Assembly: GCF_902859805.1 (NCBI RefSeq) | Contig: NZ_CADIKC010000023.1 | Coordinates: forward strand, 1-64,000 | DNA length: 64,000 nt | Direction of reading: 5' to 3' | Source of the DNA: Paraburkholderia sediminicola | GTDB lineage: Bacteria; Pseudomonadota; Gammaproteobacteria; Burkholderiales; Burkholderiaceae | Shown here: piece by piece, positions 1-7,992 of the stretch | How positions within the stretch are numbered: position 1 is the first letter of the stretch | Layout: each line of letters starts with the position of its first letter | Made by a program: the position numbers and the translations under genes | Notes under the pieces: model-generated | Seen by the model: the letters and a program-made list of their open reading frames with translations, nothing else | Told to the model about the DNA's origin: nothing | Database searches by the model: none

Positions 1-184
1 TGAACCCGGATCGAACCGACAGCCTGGCAGGCACTCCGCAGCGCGATAACCAGGAGCGAAAGGCCGCCTGAAATCTAAACGTTGAGGCGACAACTACCTT
101 GAAAATCTCCGGAATATCAGCTTGATGTCATAGAGCATAAACGGGGCTCAGATCTTAGCCCGCTCGAAATCCGGACGAGGCAGT

Positions 185-628
185 ATGAATATAAGGATGG
201 CAAAAAGAGCTGCTTTCATGCTTGCGGTGCTGGTCGCCTCATCCGTCGCATCTGCGGCGCGGGTATCGGATGCGGACGCCGGCACGTACGAATGGCTCGG
301 CCCGAACCAGGCTCCCGCAGGTGTGTTTTTTAAGTTATCGCGTTCCGGGGATAAGTGGGTCGCTGTTGGAAAACTGCCCCACAAGGACTGGGCAGCTATC
401 TCTTGTGGGACGGGATGCGGGTACGTCGACAGCACCGACGAGCAAATTCAAGGATTTTTCCCTCCTCGAGTCCTGGCTAGCACCGACATAGCGTGCATCC
501 AGAACATCGCTCAAGCGTTCTGCCGCCTGCAATTGAAAAGCGCACCAGAACGTGCCAGTCATGTGATGATCGCGCTCGTGACTGGCAGGCCAATACCGGT
601 TCTTTTGCGGCGCGTTGGCGCTCCATGA
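185..628 (+). CDS. Small secreted protein of unknown function
   Basis: A 147-residue protein that I do not recognise. Residues 1-25 form a convincing Sec signal peptide: a basic MNIRMAKR start, a hydrophobic core, and an Ala-x-Ala-like cleavage site at ASAA. The mature part has four cysteines in two pairs (CGTGC near residue 75, and C104/C113), which suggests a periplasmic or exported disulfide-bonded protein. A GAGG a few bases before the ATG supports this start. It stands alone upstream of the KfrA-like gene, which is on the other strand. Confidence 0.6.
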   Translation: MNIRMAKRAAFMLAVLVASSVASAARVSDADAGTYEWLGPNQAPAGVFFKLSRSGDKWVAVGKLPHKDWAAISCGTGCGYVDSTDEQIQGFFPPRVLASTDIACIQNIAQAFCRLQLKSAPERASHVMIALVTGRPIPVLLRRVGAP

Positions 629-830
629 CGCGCTTTGCGAAAAGCGAAGAACACGCAATGTTTCCTTTCTCGGAATACGCTCGAAAATCGAGCCTGTTAC
701 GAGAGAAAAACGTTGGGCTCTCCTTTCCAATATATCGCCCGCTGTGCCTCACTTTCCTCGGAAAACCCGGTGGGCACTGCGGCGGCCGCCCGATTGCATT
801 GGTCCAGCGACGTTACGGGCCGACACAAAG

Positions 831-1856
831 TCAGGATGACGATCGCTTCCTCGTCGCGACCTTAGGTGCTGCGCGGCGAGGCCTGTTGGTCTCGGCGGAG
901 GATGGCGGGCGCTTCCGCGTCGCTGCCTGGTTCGCGACGGTAGTCGCGAGTCGCAATCTCAATGTCTCGAGTTCCCTGACGTATGCCGCATTCGAACTGC
1001 GAAGCGCTTCCAGATTCCCCTCCACGACGCCTGCGAGATGACGCGCGTCGCCAAGCTGAACCTGCAGCACCTGGATTTCCTCCCGGTGCCGGGTGTCGCC
1101 CTGTTCCGCCCTGTGCACGGCTGCATCCAGTTCCTTCTGGAGGCGAGCGCTGGCAGTCCGTTCACGGTCGACATCGAGCAGCACACGCTTCTCGGCTGCC
1201 CGTAATCGCTCTTCTGCCAGGTTGGCACAGGCTCGAAGCTTTTCTAGCTCACCCGAAAAATCTGCCCTCGCCTGCACCAGTGCCCGATCGCGCGCGCCGA
1301 TCTCGTCCTGCTGTCGCGCGATTTCGGTCTCGAGCGCCTGACGCGTCGCCTCCCCCGCGGCCTGCGCCTGCTCAAGCTCCTGAATGCGCACCTGTGCCGC
1401 CAGCAACGCGCCGGTGCGCTGCTCGAGTGCCGTTTCGGTCCTCGCGAGTTCGGCCTGCAGCGAGGCTACCTCGTTGCGCGCGCTAGCCTTCTCTGCCTCG
1501 GCATCAGTCCGCAGCGCCGCGAGCGCCGCCTGGGCTGACGTGGTGGACTTCGTCCACAGCGTCGCGACCAGTTCCCCGGCAGCCGCCTGCAACTCCGCCG
1601 GCAGATCGGGATGCTCGATCCGCACCCTGCTCTTCTCGCGCAACTCGACCCAGAACTCCCCGAGCACCTGAGTCGGCGTACTCATGCTGCCGCGCTTCAC
1701 CAGCTGGTACAGCCGGTTCGCGGTCGGCGTGATCCCGAAGCGGAAGAACAGCAGCGCGCAGACTTCGCGGTACAGCTCGCGGGTCTTCGGGAATGCGGCC
1801 TTCAGCCGGTCGATTTCGGCGGCGAGGCGGGTTTCGTCGGGCAGGACGTCGGACAT
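831..1856 (-). CDS. KfrA-like DNA-binding coiled-coil protein
   Basis: 341 residues from the internal ATG; an upstream TTG in frame would add eight residues. The N-terminal ~110 residues match the KfrA N-terminal DNA-binding fold of plasmid replication and partition regions (alpha-helical, containing YREVCALLFF and ITPTANRLYQLVKRG). From about residue 115 to 310 there is an uninterrupted Ala/Glu/Gln/Arg-rich coiled coil, and the C-terminus is a basic tail rich in Arg, Lys and Ser. KfrA itself is an autorepressor with a long coiled coil. The gene is divergent from a tyrosine recombinase, and a perfect inverted repeat lies in the shared promoter region, so repression of one or both genes is a reasonable inference. 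Such pairs are typical of integrative elements and megaplasmids. Confidence 0.8.
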   Translation of the reverse strand: MSDVLPDETRLAAEIDRLKAAFPKTRELYREVCALLFFRFGITPTANRLYQLVKRGSMSTPTQVLGEFWVELREKSRVRIEHPDLPAELQAAAGELVATLWTKSTTSAQAALAALRTDAEAEKASARNEVASLQAELARTETALEQRTGALLAAQVRIQELEQAQAAGEATRQALETEIARQQDEIGARDRALVQARADFSGELEKLRACANLAEERLRAAEKRVLLDVDRERTASARLQKELDAAVHRAEQGDTRHREEIQVLQVQLGDARHLAGVVEGNLEALRSSNAAYVRELETLRLRLATTVANQAATRKRPPSSAETNRPRRAAPKVATRKRSSS

Positions 1857-1931
1857 GGGAGCGGTTTCAGCGAAATTCAATTAATAATATAACGTAAACC
1901 GTCAAGTATCCAATCTACGTACGCGTTAATT

Positions 1932-1961
1932 TTGACATTATGGCTATAATGTCGATATTAT
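1932..1961 (+). promoter_or_regulatory. Sigma70-type promoter for the recombinase gene
   Basis: A perfect -35 TTGACA at 1932-1937 and a -10 TATTAT at 1956-1961, separated by 18 bp, lie 55 bp before the recombinase start codon. The inverted repeat at 1934-1953 occupies the spacer, so a protein bound there would exclude RNA polymerase. Confidence 0.55.
1934..1953. promoter_or_regulatory. Perfect inverted repeat, candidate KfrA-like operator
   Basis: GACATTAT, four bases, then ATAATGTC: a perfect 8-bp dyad inside the spacer of the recombinase promoter and between the divergent kfrA-like and recombinase genes. Position and symmetry fit an autorepressor operator. The bound protein is inferred. 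Confidence 0.5.
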
Positions 1962-2016
1962 CCGTGTCACTGACTACGGCAAACGCACGACACCTCTATC
2001 AGCTTCAAACCACTCC

Positions 2017-3195
2017 ATGAGCGCCCTGCTGCTGCCTCCGCAGCCCATCGAAAGCCTGACGATCCCGCCTGAACTGGACGGCAATGCAGGCAGGAATCGC
2101 GCGCGAAGCGGCATCGCCCAGATCGCGGCCGGCAACGATCTCGACGCGGTCCGCGCATGGCTCGCCCGCTTTGTCGATACGAAAACCACTTTCGACAACT
2201 ACCGCAAGGAAGCCGAACGCCTGCTGCTGTGGTCCGTCCTCCAGATGGGCAAGCCGCTGTCATCGCTGACTCACGAAGACCTCATCCTCTATCAGCACTT
2301 TCTCGCGGATCCACAACCGGCCATGCGATGGTGCTCCAGTAGCGGTCGCAAACATCCACGCAACGACACGCGCTGGCGGCCGTTTTATGGTGCGCTCTCC
2401 ACGTCCAGCCAGCGCCAGGCGATGGTGATTCTTAACGTGATGTTCGCGTGGCTGGTGCAGGCGGGGTATCTGGCCGGCAATCCGCTGTCGCTGGCGCGTC
2501 AGCGCGCGCGGCACGCAAAGCCGCGGATCACCCGCTATCTGTCACCTGAACTGTGGCTCGAGGTCAAAACCTGGATTCAGGCGATGCCGAAAGAAACGGA
2601 CCGCGAGCGCGAACATTACGCGCGCGTGCGCTGGCTGTTCACCCTGCTCTATCTAGGCGGCCTGCGCATTACTGAAGTAGGCGAAAACACGATGGGGCGA
2701 TTCTTCCGGCGCCGGGACGCAAACGGTGAAGATCGCTGGTGGCTTGAAGTACTGGGCAAAGGTGGCAAGGAGCGGCTGGTGCCGGCTACCGCAGAAATGA
2801 TGGCGGAGCTGGGCGCGTATCGCCGTGAACGTGGGCTTCCGGCACTACCCTCGCCGGACGAAGACACGCCCCTGGTGCTGCCGATCGGCCAGTCGTTCAA
2901 ACCGCTGACACGCGCCGCGTTGCATCGGATTGTGAAGGAGGTTTTCAGCGGCGCTGCCGACGTGCTGCGTGCCCGCGGCGAAACACACGCGCCGCGAGCT
3001 GACCGGCTCGCGCAGGCGTCAGCGCATTGGCTGCGGCACAGCGCAGGATCGCACATGGCGGACCAGCAGGTCGACTTGCGACTCGTGCGTGACAATCTTG
3101 GGCATGCCTCGCTCACGACCACCAGTCAGTATCTTCACGCGGACGACGATCGTCGTCATCGTGAAACCGAAGAAAAGCACCGCATTGACTGGTAG
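2017..3195 (+). CDS. Tyrosine recombinase / integrase
   Basis: A 392-residue site-specific recombinase. An N-terminal SAM-like core-binding region (about residues 45-165) precedes the catalytic domain. Visible catalytic residues are Arg in LGGLRITEV (about 217), Lys in GKGGKERLVP (about 250), His and Arg in HWLRH (about 336-340), His in NLGHAS (about 361) and the nucleophilic Tyr in TSQYLH (about 371), so the protein should be active. Length is normal for the family. It is divergent from the KfrA-like gene. No xis gene or tRNA attachment site was seen beside it, so it may be a resolvase-like enzyme of a larger replicon or island rather than a phage integrase. Confidence 0.9.
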   Translation: MSALLLPPQPIESLTIPPELDGNAGRNRARSGIAQIAAGNDLDAVRAWLARFVDTKTTFDNYRKEAERLLLWSVLQMGKPLSSLTHEDLILYQHFLADPQPAMRWCSSSGRKHPRNDTRWRPFYGALSTSSQRQAMVILNVMFAWLVQAGYLAGNPLSLARQRARHAKPRITRYLSPELWLEVKTWIQAMPKETDREREHYARVRWLFTLLYLGGLRITEVGENTMGRFFRRRDANGEDRWWLEVLGKGGKERLVPATAEMMAELGAYRRERGLPALPSPDEDTPLVLPIGQSFKPLTRAALHRIVKEVFSGAADVLRARGETHAPRADRLAQASAHWLRHSAGSHMADQQVDLRLVRDNLGHASLTTTSQYLHADDDRRHRETEEKHRIDW

Positions 3196-3373
3196 TCCAG
3201 ACGACTGGAGTTCGGCCATTGCGGACATTGGCCAGCGTGTGCCAGGACGGCCGCTTGAGGAACCAGATCGGGCGTTCAACCCATTCACTTTTCAGCCGGA
3301 TGGACAAGTGCATACCCGACCGCAGCAGCGCCCGTCGGATCGTCGGGAATCGTACTCGCTCATGCCAACAGCG

Positions 3374-5038
3374 TTATCCATCGCCATCATCCAGAAGCTT
3401 TCGAGCGCGCGAATCATGCTGCCAAAACGGGCTCACTAGGAATTGTCGGTTGGCCGAAAGAAACGCCTTCAACGTGCGAGGTGACTTGAGCTTCAACTTC
3501 GCCAGCATCGGTTGGGCTCGACGTACGATAAACTGGCAATCGATCAATATTTGTTCCGCCTCGCGCAGCCGGTCGATCGTGGCCCGGTCGAGGCTTCCGA
3601 GCGCTGGCAAACTCTCGTGTTGGGCGGCGACATCCAAGCCCATCGCGTGACCGATCACGTCCGTCCAGTCAGTCGCCATGCCACTCGTTCTGTCGTATTC
3701 CCAGAAGACGTCGAAACAGACCCGCTCGAATTCGCGCAGGTTGCCGGGCCAGTCATGAGCCGATAACACCTGCCTCGCTCCGATCGTCAGCGCAGGCGCG
3801 AAAGCGAGCCTCAAATCCCGATCGCCCCAAGGCGTATCGCTGGCACCCTCGTCGTTCCACGGCGCATTGGATCGCCAGCGATTCAGGCACCACAAGCTCT
3901 CGAGCAGTTCCGCTTCCTCGCTAATCCGTTTGCGTAGCGGACGCACTTCGATCAGGGTTCGTATCCGATAGAACAGGTCGACCCGCAAGCGTGCCTCGGT
4001 ACGAAGTTTCTCGACGGGCTCGTTGGTGGCAAGCACCAGCTTGACTCGGTACGTACTGGGATTTGCCTCGTCTCCGATCTGCGACACCCGCACGTTGTCG
4101 GAGACGGCTCGCATCAGGTCCAGCAGCTGGAGTTGGATTTCCGCTGGCGCCGATTGGAACTCGTCCAGAAATAACGTTCCTTCGTCTGCTTCCTTGAACC
4201 AGCCATTCCGAGATTCGTTTGCGCCGGTGAAGCTTCCCCTGCGGTGTCCGCGCAATCTGCTCTCAAGGAGCGACGGCGATATCGCAGCAACGTTGACCGG
4301 AACGAATCTCCCGGTTCGTCCCGTGTGCGCGATCAGCGCCTGATGGATCGCGCTCGCCTGCTCGGTTTTTCCCGCGCCGGTCTCGCCCACGAGAAGCACC
4401 GGCCCATCTCTGAGCGCCTTCTCCGAAATCGACGTCGACGTGATCTGTGCGAGCAGCCTGCGTGTCAGCGCTTCATATCGCTGGGATTGCTTGGCGCCCG
4501 CGCGCAATGGCACGAATGCGATGCGGCCGCCGAGCATGAGCGTTTTGTCTTGGGAAAGCTCACGACCGACCCTGTCGATCAGGTCTTCGCGAACAGCTTC
4601 ATCGCGATCCGTATCTGCTTCTTTCGGCTGCAATGCTCGCGTCGCAGCACGCTGGTCCCTGCGATTAGCGAACTCTTCGTTGTCGACGACGAAAACGGTC
4701 GGCCGAGTCGTGATCTGGATCAAGCCTTTAAACAACGTCCGTGGGAGTTCTTGCAGCGCGGCTTGATTCGCGAGGTCGGCGGGGGCGCTTTCGTGCAAGC
4801 GATCGATGACGTCCGATTCAAAGCCCAGCGAACCGCTCGAATCGAGCAAGGCTCGCCATTCGGCTGCCTGCGCTTGCGCAATGATGTCCTTCAGTGGCGT
4901 TGCCGATTCCTCCGGCAATCGCAGAGTTTCAGCGCGTTCATCGCCCACATCCTTAAAAACAAACGTGTGATCGGGCCGCATGCCGCGCACCCGAGATGCA
5001 TGACGATTCGTGAAAGCCAGCAAGATGGTACGAAACAT
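3374..5038 (-). CDS. Sigma54-dependent transcriptional activator (bEBP)
   Basis: 554 residues. The central AAA+ domain has Walker A GETGAGKTE (about 218-226), a sigma54-contact loop GSFTGA (268-273; Ser replaces the usual Ala of GAFTGA), Walker B TLFLDE (288-293) and an arginine-finger region around LFYRIRT. The N-terminal ~190 residues are not a receiver domain (no phospho-acceptor pattern) and I do not recognise them; they may be a ligand sensor as in RtcR-like activators. The C-terminal ~80 residues are basic and helical, but a Fis-type helix-turn-helix is not obvious. No good ribosome site precedes the ATG. It is divergent from the two-gene operon at 5228-6887, which has a -24/-12 promoter, so it almost certainly activates that operon. 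Confidence 0.88.
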   Translation of the reverse strand: MFRTILLAFTNRHASRVRGMRPDHTFVFKDVGDERAETLRLPEESATPLKDIIAQAQAAEWRALLDSSGSLGFESDVIDRLHESAPADLANQAALQELPRTLFKGLIQITTRPTVFVVDNEEFANRRDQRAATRALQPKEADTDRDEAVREDLIDRVGRELSQDKTLMLGGRIAFVPLRAGAKQSQRYEALTRRLLAQITSTSISEKALRDGPVLLVGETGAGKTEQASAIHQALIAHTGRTGRFVPVNVAAISPSLLESRLRGHRRGSFTGANESRNGWFKEADEGTLFLDEFQSAPAEIQLQLLDLMRAVSDNVRVSQIGDEANPSTYRVKLVLATNEPVEKLRTEARLRVDLFYRIRTLIEVRPLRKRISEEAELLESLWCLNRWRSNAPWNDEGASDTPWGDRDLRLAFAPALTIGARQVLSAHDWPGNLREFERVCFDVFWEYDRTSGMATDWTDVIGHAMGLDVAAQHESLPALGSLDRATIDRLREAEQILIDCQFIVRRAQPMLAKLKLKSPRTLKAFLSANRQFLVSPFWQHDSRARKLLDDGDG

Positions 5039-5051
5039 TCGCGCGTTGATT

Positions 5052-5061
5052 TTTGATCAAA
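5052..5061. promoter_or_regulatory. Palindrome in AT-rich activator/operon intergenic region
   Basis: TTTGATCAAA is a perfect 10-bp palindrome about 106-115 bp upstream of the sigma54 promoter, the usual place for an enhancer-binding site. The stretch from here to 5160 is strikingly AT-rich compared with its surroundings, as expected where DNA must bend between activator and polymerase. The role is inferred. Confidence 0.3.
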
Positions 5062-5166
5062 TCATGACATCATAAACGTAGCATAAAAGCCATATCATCA
5101 GCAAAAATTTAAATTTTATATTTCATAACATGTTGTTTTTTAACGAAAATTTTATCGATGCGATGC

Positions 5167-5181
5167 TGGCACACTTCACGC
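5167..5181 (+). promoter_or_regulatory. Sigma54 (-24/-12) promoter
   Basis: TGGCACACTTCACGC: an exact TGGCAC -24 element and a GC at the -12 position with the invariant GG-to-GC spacing of sigma54 promoters. Only the two bases before GC depart from the TT consensus. It lies 47 bp before the first start codon of the operon and faces a divergent sigma54 activator. Confidence 0.7.
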
Positions 5182-5227
5182 ATAAGAGAGGTCGCAACAT
5201 ACACTTAACCAATCTCTGGAGTACAAC

Positions 5228-5590
5228 ATGGCAATCTCGATCTCGAACCTCAAGGACTTCGTCAAACTGATCGCGTTTCTTCGTGCGCGTGCTGACGCAG
5301 AATTCTCGATTCCACCGGAACTCATGCGTGAAGCTCTCGAGTACATCAAAGCCTTCGCACGCGAGAACGGGATCCGCGTGGTCTTTGTGAAGCCGGATGA
5401 AGAGCGCATCGGACTGTTTGTCGGCGGCGGCTTGCTCGCCGGCGCGGCGATCGGCGGGTGCTTCGCAGGGTTTGCAGGGGTGGCATTGGGCGCCGCAGCA
5501 GGAGCGGCCGTCGGCTATCTCGGCTCGCACCTGCGCATCACTATCGACAAGCGCGGCGACGACAATACGCTCGTCTTTAACTTTTCCTGA
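5228..5590 (+). CDS. Glycine-zipper membrane protein of unknown function
   Basis: 120 residues. Residues 1-55 are an amphipathic helical region. Residues 58-101 are a very Gly/Ala-rich hydrophobic hairpin (GLFVGGGLLAGAAIGG, then GVALGAAAGAAVGY) with repeated GxxxG/AxxxG spacing, as in glycine-zipper proteins that pack or oligomerise in membranes. The C-terminal ~20 residues are polar. TCTGGAG sits seven bases before the ATG. It is the first gene after the sigma54 promoter and is followed 49 bp later by the YaaW-GTPase gene. Whether it forms a pore or is a membrane anchor cannot be told from sequence. Confidence 0.75.
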   Translation: MAISISNLKDFVKLIAFLRARADAEFSIPPELMREALEYIKAFARENGIRVVFVKPDEERIGLFVGGGLLAGAAIGGCFAGFAGVALGAAAGAAVGYLGSHLRITIDKRGDDNTLVFNFS

Positions 5591-5639
5591 GATTCACTAC
5601 CAGAAAACAAGACTTTCACACGCAAACGGAGAAATCAAA

Positions 5640-6887
5640 ATGTCGCAACGTAGTCCCTTGGAACTGACCGACATCGTTTATCGCACTGCCCGGCTGTCAG
5701 TCACCGATCTCGAGCCGCTGCTCAAATACCTCAAGTTCGGACCAAAAACCAAAGACCTCCGGTCGCGCGCGGCGGCCGAGGAAATCGCCCATCACCTGCG
5801 CCGTATGGGCAGCAACGACATAGCCACAATCTTTCGAGGCGAAGGCGTGGCGTATGAAGAAGTCGTCTTCGACGTCGCGGAAAAAATCAAGGCGAAAGGA
5901 GCGTCGGAAGGCGGGCCCGTCGAAGTTAACGAGGCCAAAATCCTCGAAAAACTCTTTGCGGACAGCCTCGAACAAATGACAATGGACGAGCGCAGAGCCC
6001 TGTTCCAGTCGATGAATCTCGACGTCAAAAACTATGCGATCGGAGGCGGCGCGGCGATCCTGGTCCAACAGTTGATCCGGGAATTCGGCGGTTTCGCGAC
6101 ATACCGGTTCAGCGTCGTGATCGCCAATATGATCGCTCGCGCATTGCTCGGCAGCGGCCTAAGTTTCGCGGCCAACGCCGCCATCACGCGCGTGGTCGGA
6201 ACGATGCTCGGGCCGATCGGATGGATCGCGACCGGCGCATGGCTTGCATACGATCTAGCCGGGCCCGCCTTCCGCAAAACCGTTCCGGCGGTCGTGTATG
6301 TCGCAATGTTGCGGCAGATGCTGATCAACCGTGTGAATGTCGGTGTGGTCGGCTCAGGATCCGCCGGTAAGGACTCGCTGCTCTCCCACGTGTTCCGGAT
6401 TTCCGCCGAGATCGATCCGATCGCCGGATCGACCGCGACAGCGTCTAATTTTCCGCTCGGCGACACGGGCACTGCAGAAGTCATCAACTATCCGGGGTTT
6501 CATGACTACCGCACGTCGGTAAATAGCCGAACGGATGAGATGCTGCGCCATACCGACGTGTTCATCGCCGTCTTCGACATCAACAGCGGGATTTCCGGCG
6601 TCGAAATCGCGATGCTTGAGAAAGTTCGCAAGGAAAACCGGCCCGTGCTCGTCTGTCTGAACAAGTGCGATCTCGTTCGCACCAAGGCAGACGAGGAGCG
6701 CCTCTATGCGGCCGCGGCCCAACGCTTCGGGACCGACGTGACGATCATCAGGACGATTTTCGACCCCGATCCACGCCTGGGCGTCGCAGCCAAAGGCCGA
6801 GATGAAGTGTTGAACTGGGTATTCACGGAGTTGGAGAATGCGGGCAAGGCGGATGTCGTCGACGCGTTGCGCGCGAACCTGAAATAG
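5640..6887 (+). CDS. YaaW-like domain fused to an Era-like GTPase domain
   Basis: 415 residues from the ATG preceded by GGAG at 5628-5631. Residues 1-225 resemble the YaaW family: an N-terminal helical region, then a hydrophobic Gly/Ala-rich stretch at 133-205 that could enter a membrane, ending in a VPAVVYVAMLR segment. Residues 233-400 form a P-loop GTPase: G1 GSGSAGKDS (238-246; Asp follows Lys where Ser/Thr is usual), a G2-like GST, G3 replaced by NYPGF (283-287, Asn for Asp), and canonical G4 NKCD (341-344). The altered G1 and G3 suggest unusual nucleotide handling. It is second in a sigma54-driven operon with a glycine-zipper protein. The function is unknown; membrane stress response or defence is a guess. 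Confidence 0.75.
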   Translation: MSQRSPLELTDIVYRTARLSVTDLEPLLKYLKFGPKTKDLRSRAAAEEIAHHLRRMGSNDIATIFRGEGVAYEEVVFDVAEKIKAKGASEGGPVEVNEAKILEKLFADSLEQMTMDERRALFQSMNLDVKNYAIGGGAAILVQQLIREFGGFATYRFSVVIANMIARALLGSGLSFAANAAITRVVGTMLGPIGWIATGAWLAYDLAGPAFRKTVPAVVYVAMLRQMLINRVNVGVVGSGSAGKDSLLSHVFRISAEIDPIAGSTATASNFPLGDTGTAEVINYPGFHDYRTSVNSRTDEMLRHTDVFIAVFDINSGISGVEIAMLEKVRKENRPVLVCLNKCDLVRTKADEERLYAAAAQRFGTDVTIIRTIFDPDPRLGVAAKGRDEVLNWVFTELENAGKADVVDALRANLK

Positions 6888-6897
6888 CTTCACGGGA

Positions 6898-6937
6898 GGA
6901 TAGCGTCGGTTTGAACTATCGGTCGCTATCCGTTTTT
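6898..6937 (+). terminator. Rho-independent terminator of the GTPase operon
   Basis: GGATAGCG (6898-6905) pairs with CGCTATCC (6924-6931) and is followed by GTTTTT. It begins 11 bp after the GTPase stop codon. Confidence 0.7.
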
Positions 6938-7221
6938 CATTGGAATGAGATCGCTCGAAGCGCCGGAAGGTAAGCGCGAGTATTTCGGCCTTTGCAGACG
7001 TTCACCGGCCGACGAAGGAGCGACTGTTCCAGATAGATTTGCCGACATTCGCCGCTGGATGGCGGCGAATGTCGGCTTTCTAGAATCGCGAATGGGTTTT
7101 TTCGACCCTGAACAGACCGGCGGTGTGCGAAAGATCAACGATCTCTTCGCATGGTATTGCTGCCAGTCATGTGCGTCGCGTCACTGACGGGTTCCCCGTG
7201 CAAACAGGCGGCCCAATTTAG
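6938..7221. other. Intergenic stretch with a strong stem-loop
   Basis: No convincing gene. The main structure is a perfect 15-bp inverted repeat, 7041-7055 against 7062-7076, with a 6-bp loop. It could be a bidirectional transcription barrier between the operon and the converging ImmA trio, or an element remnant. The 80-codon frame across it (from 6945) has no ribosome site and contains the palindrome, so I do not call it. Confidence 0.4.
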
Positions 7222-7992
7222 TTATTTATCGGCAAGCAGGGTGATCATCGTCAGGACAGTGTCATCGGGCAGTTTAAGGGACTGAGTCTCCACGGTTCGT
7301 CGATAGGCCCCGGGGCCTTGGAGCCAGCGGTCAGCGGCCTCTCTTACGGGTCTGGATAATCCGTTTCCTTTCCCAAACGCCATTGAAAACGCATCGGTGT
7401 CTTGGTGCAGCTCCTGCTTGACATAAAAATCGTGCGGAAATGAGAGGTTTTTCTGACTCCATATCCGTTTAGTTTGGTTGTGGCAGACAACGCAGGTTTG
7501 GGCTTGGGCGCGTCTGGCTACCTTGATCGCTGAGGCGGTTAAGCTGGCGTCGAAATCGTCGCCAAGAGCCTTTGCAGTGTCCAGATTGATCCGCTTGCCT
7601 TCGACCCACGGGTCTACCAAGAAGCTGGGCAAGATCAATTGGCTCGCATATCCATTTGCGTAGGCCTCGACGTTCTTCGCTTCGGCGTTTTGAGGGCCGA
7701 TGTCTCCGTTAGCGCACAGAAAAGAGCCGCGATCTTTATCACAAATCCAATGCGCCAATTCGTGGGCCAGCGAGAAGCGCCGGCGGCGAGGATAAGATCC
7801 TGTATCGACGCTAATCACCGCGTTGTTGCCAGCTGCGACCAGGCGCGCAGCGCACCCACACAGGCGACGATAGACGACCTCAGCTCCCCGGTAGTTCGCG
7901 ATGGCCTCCAAATCGATGTGGGAGGAGTCGCGTACTCCGTATCGCCAGAGCAGCTTTTCAGCGGGGCTGAGCATTGAATGATCAATCGCCAT
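7222..7992 (-). CDS. ImmA/IrrE-family zinc metallopeptidase
   Basis: 256 residues. The signature helix LAHELAHW (HExxH, about residues 75-82) is followed about 30 residues later by the third-ligand helix VEAYANGYASQLILP, the pattern of ImmA/IrrE peptidases, which cleave repressors or regulators on induction. The start overlaps the preceding gene by 11 bases, so it is the last gene of a translationally coupled trio (8778 to 7222). The C-terminal ~100 residues carry CVVCHNQ and are not recognised. The likely substrate is a regulator, possibly the upstream sigma-like protein or the 138-residue partner; that is inference. Confidence 0.85.
   Translation of the reverse strand: MAIDHSMLSPAEKLLWRYGVRDSSHIDLEAIANYRGAEVVYRRLCGCAARLVAAGNNAVISVDTGSYPRRRRFSLAHELAHWICDKDRGSFLCANGDIGPQNAEAKNVEAYANGYASQLILPSFLVDPWVEGKRINLDTAKALGDDFDASLTASAIKVARRAQAQTCVVCHNQTKRIWSQKNLSFPHDFYVKQELHQDTDAFSMAFGKGNGLSRPVREAADRWLQGPGAYRRTVETQSLKLPDDTVLTMITLLADK

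Noticed and set aside
1..20. TTCGA-containing sequence resembling a tRNA T-arm on the minus strand
   Set aside because: The flanking bases cannot form a 5-bp T-stem and no acceptor or anticodon arm follows.
493..1041. 182-codon plus-strand open frame
   Set aside because: Overlaps the end of the 185-628 gene and the KfrA-like gene antisense; no ribosome site or recognisable sequence.
1945..1950. TATAAT as the -10 element of the recombinase promoter
   Set aside because: It is only 7 bp from TTGACA; TATTAT at 1956-1961 gives an 18-bp spacer.
4244..5056. 270-codon plus-strand open frame
   Set aside because: Antisense to the sigma54 activator, whose motifs are unmistakable on the other strand.
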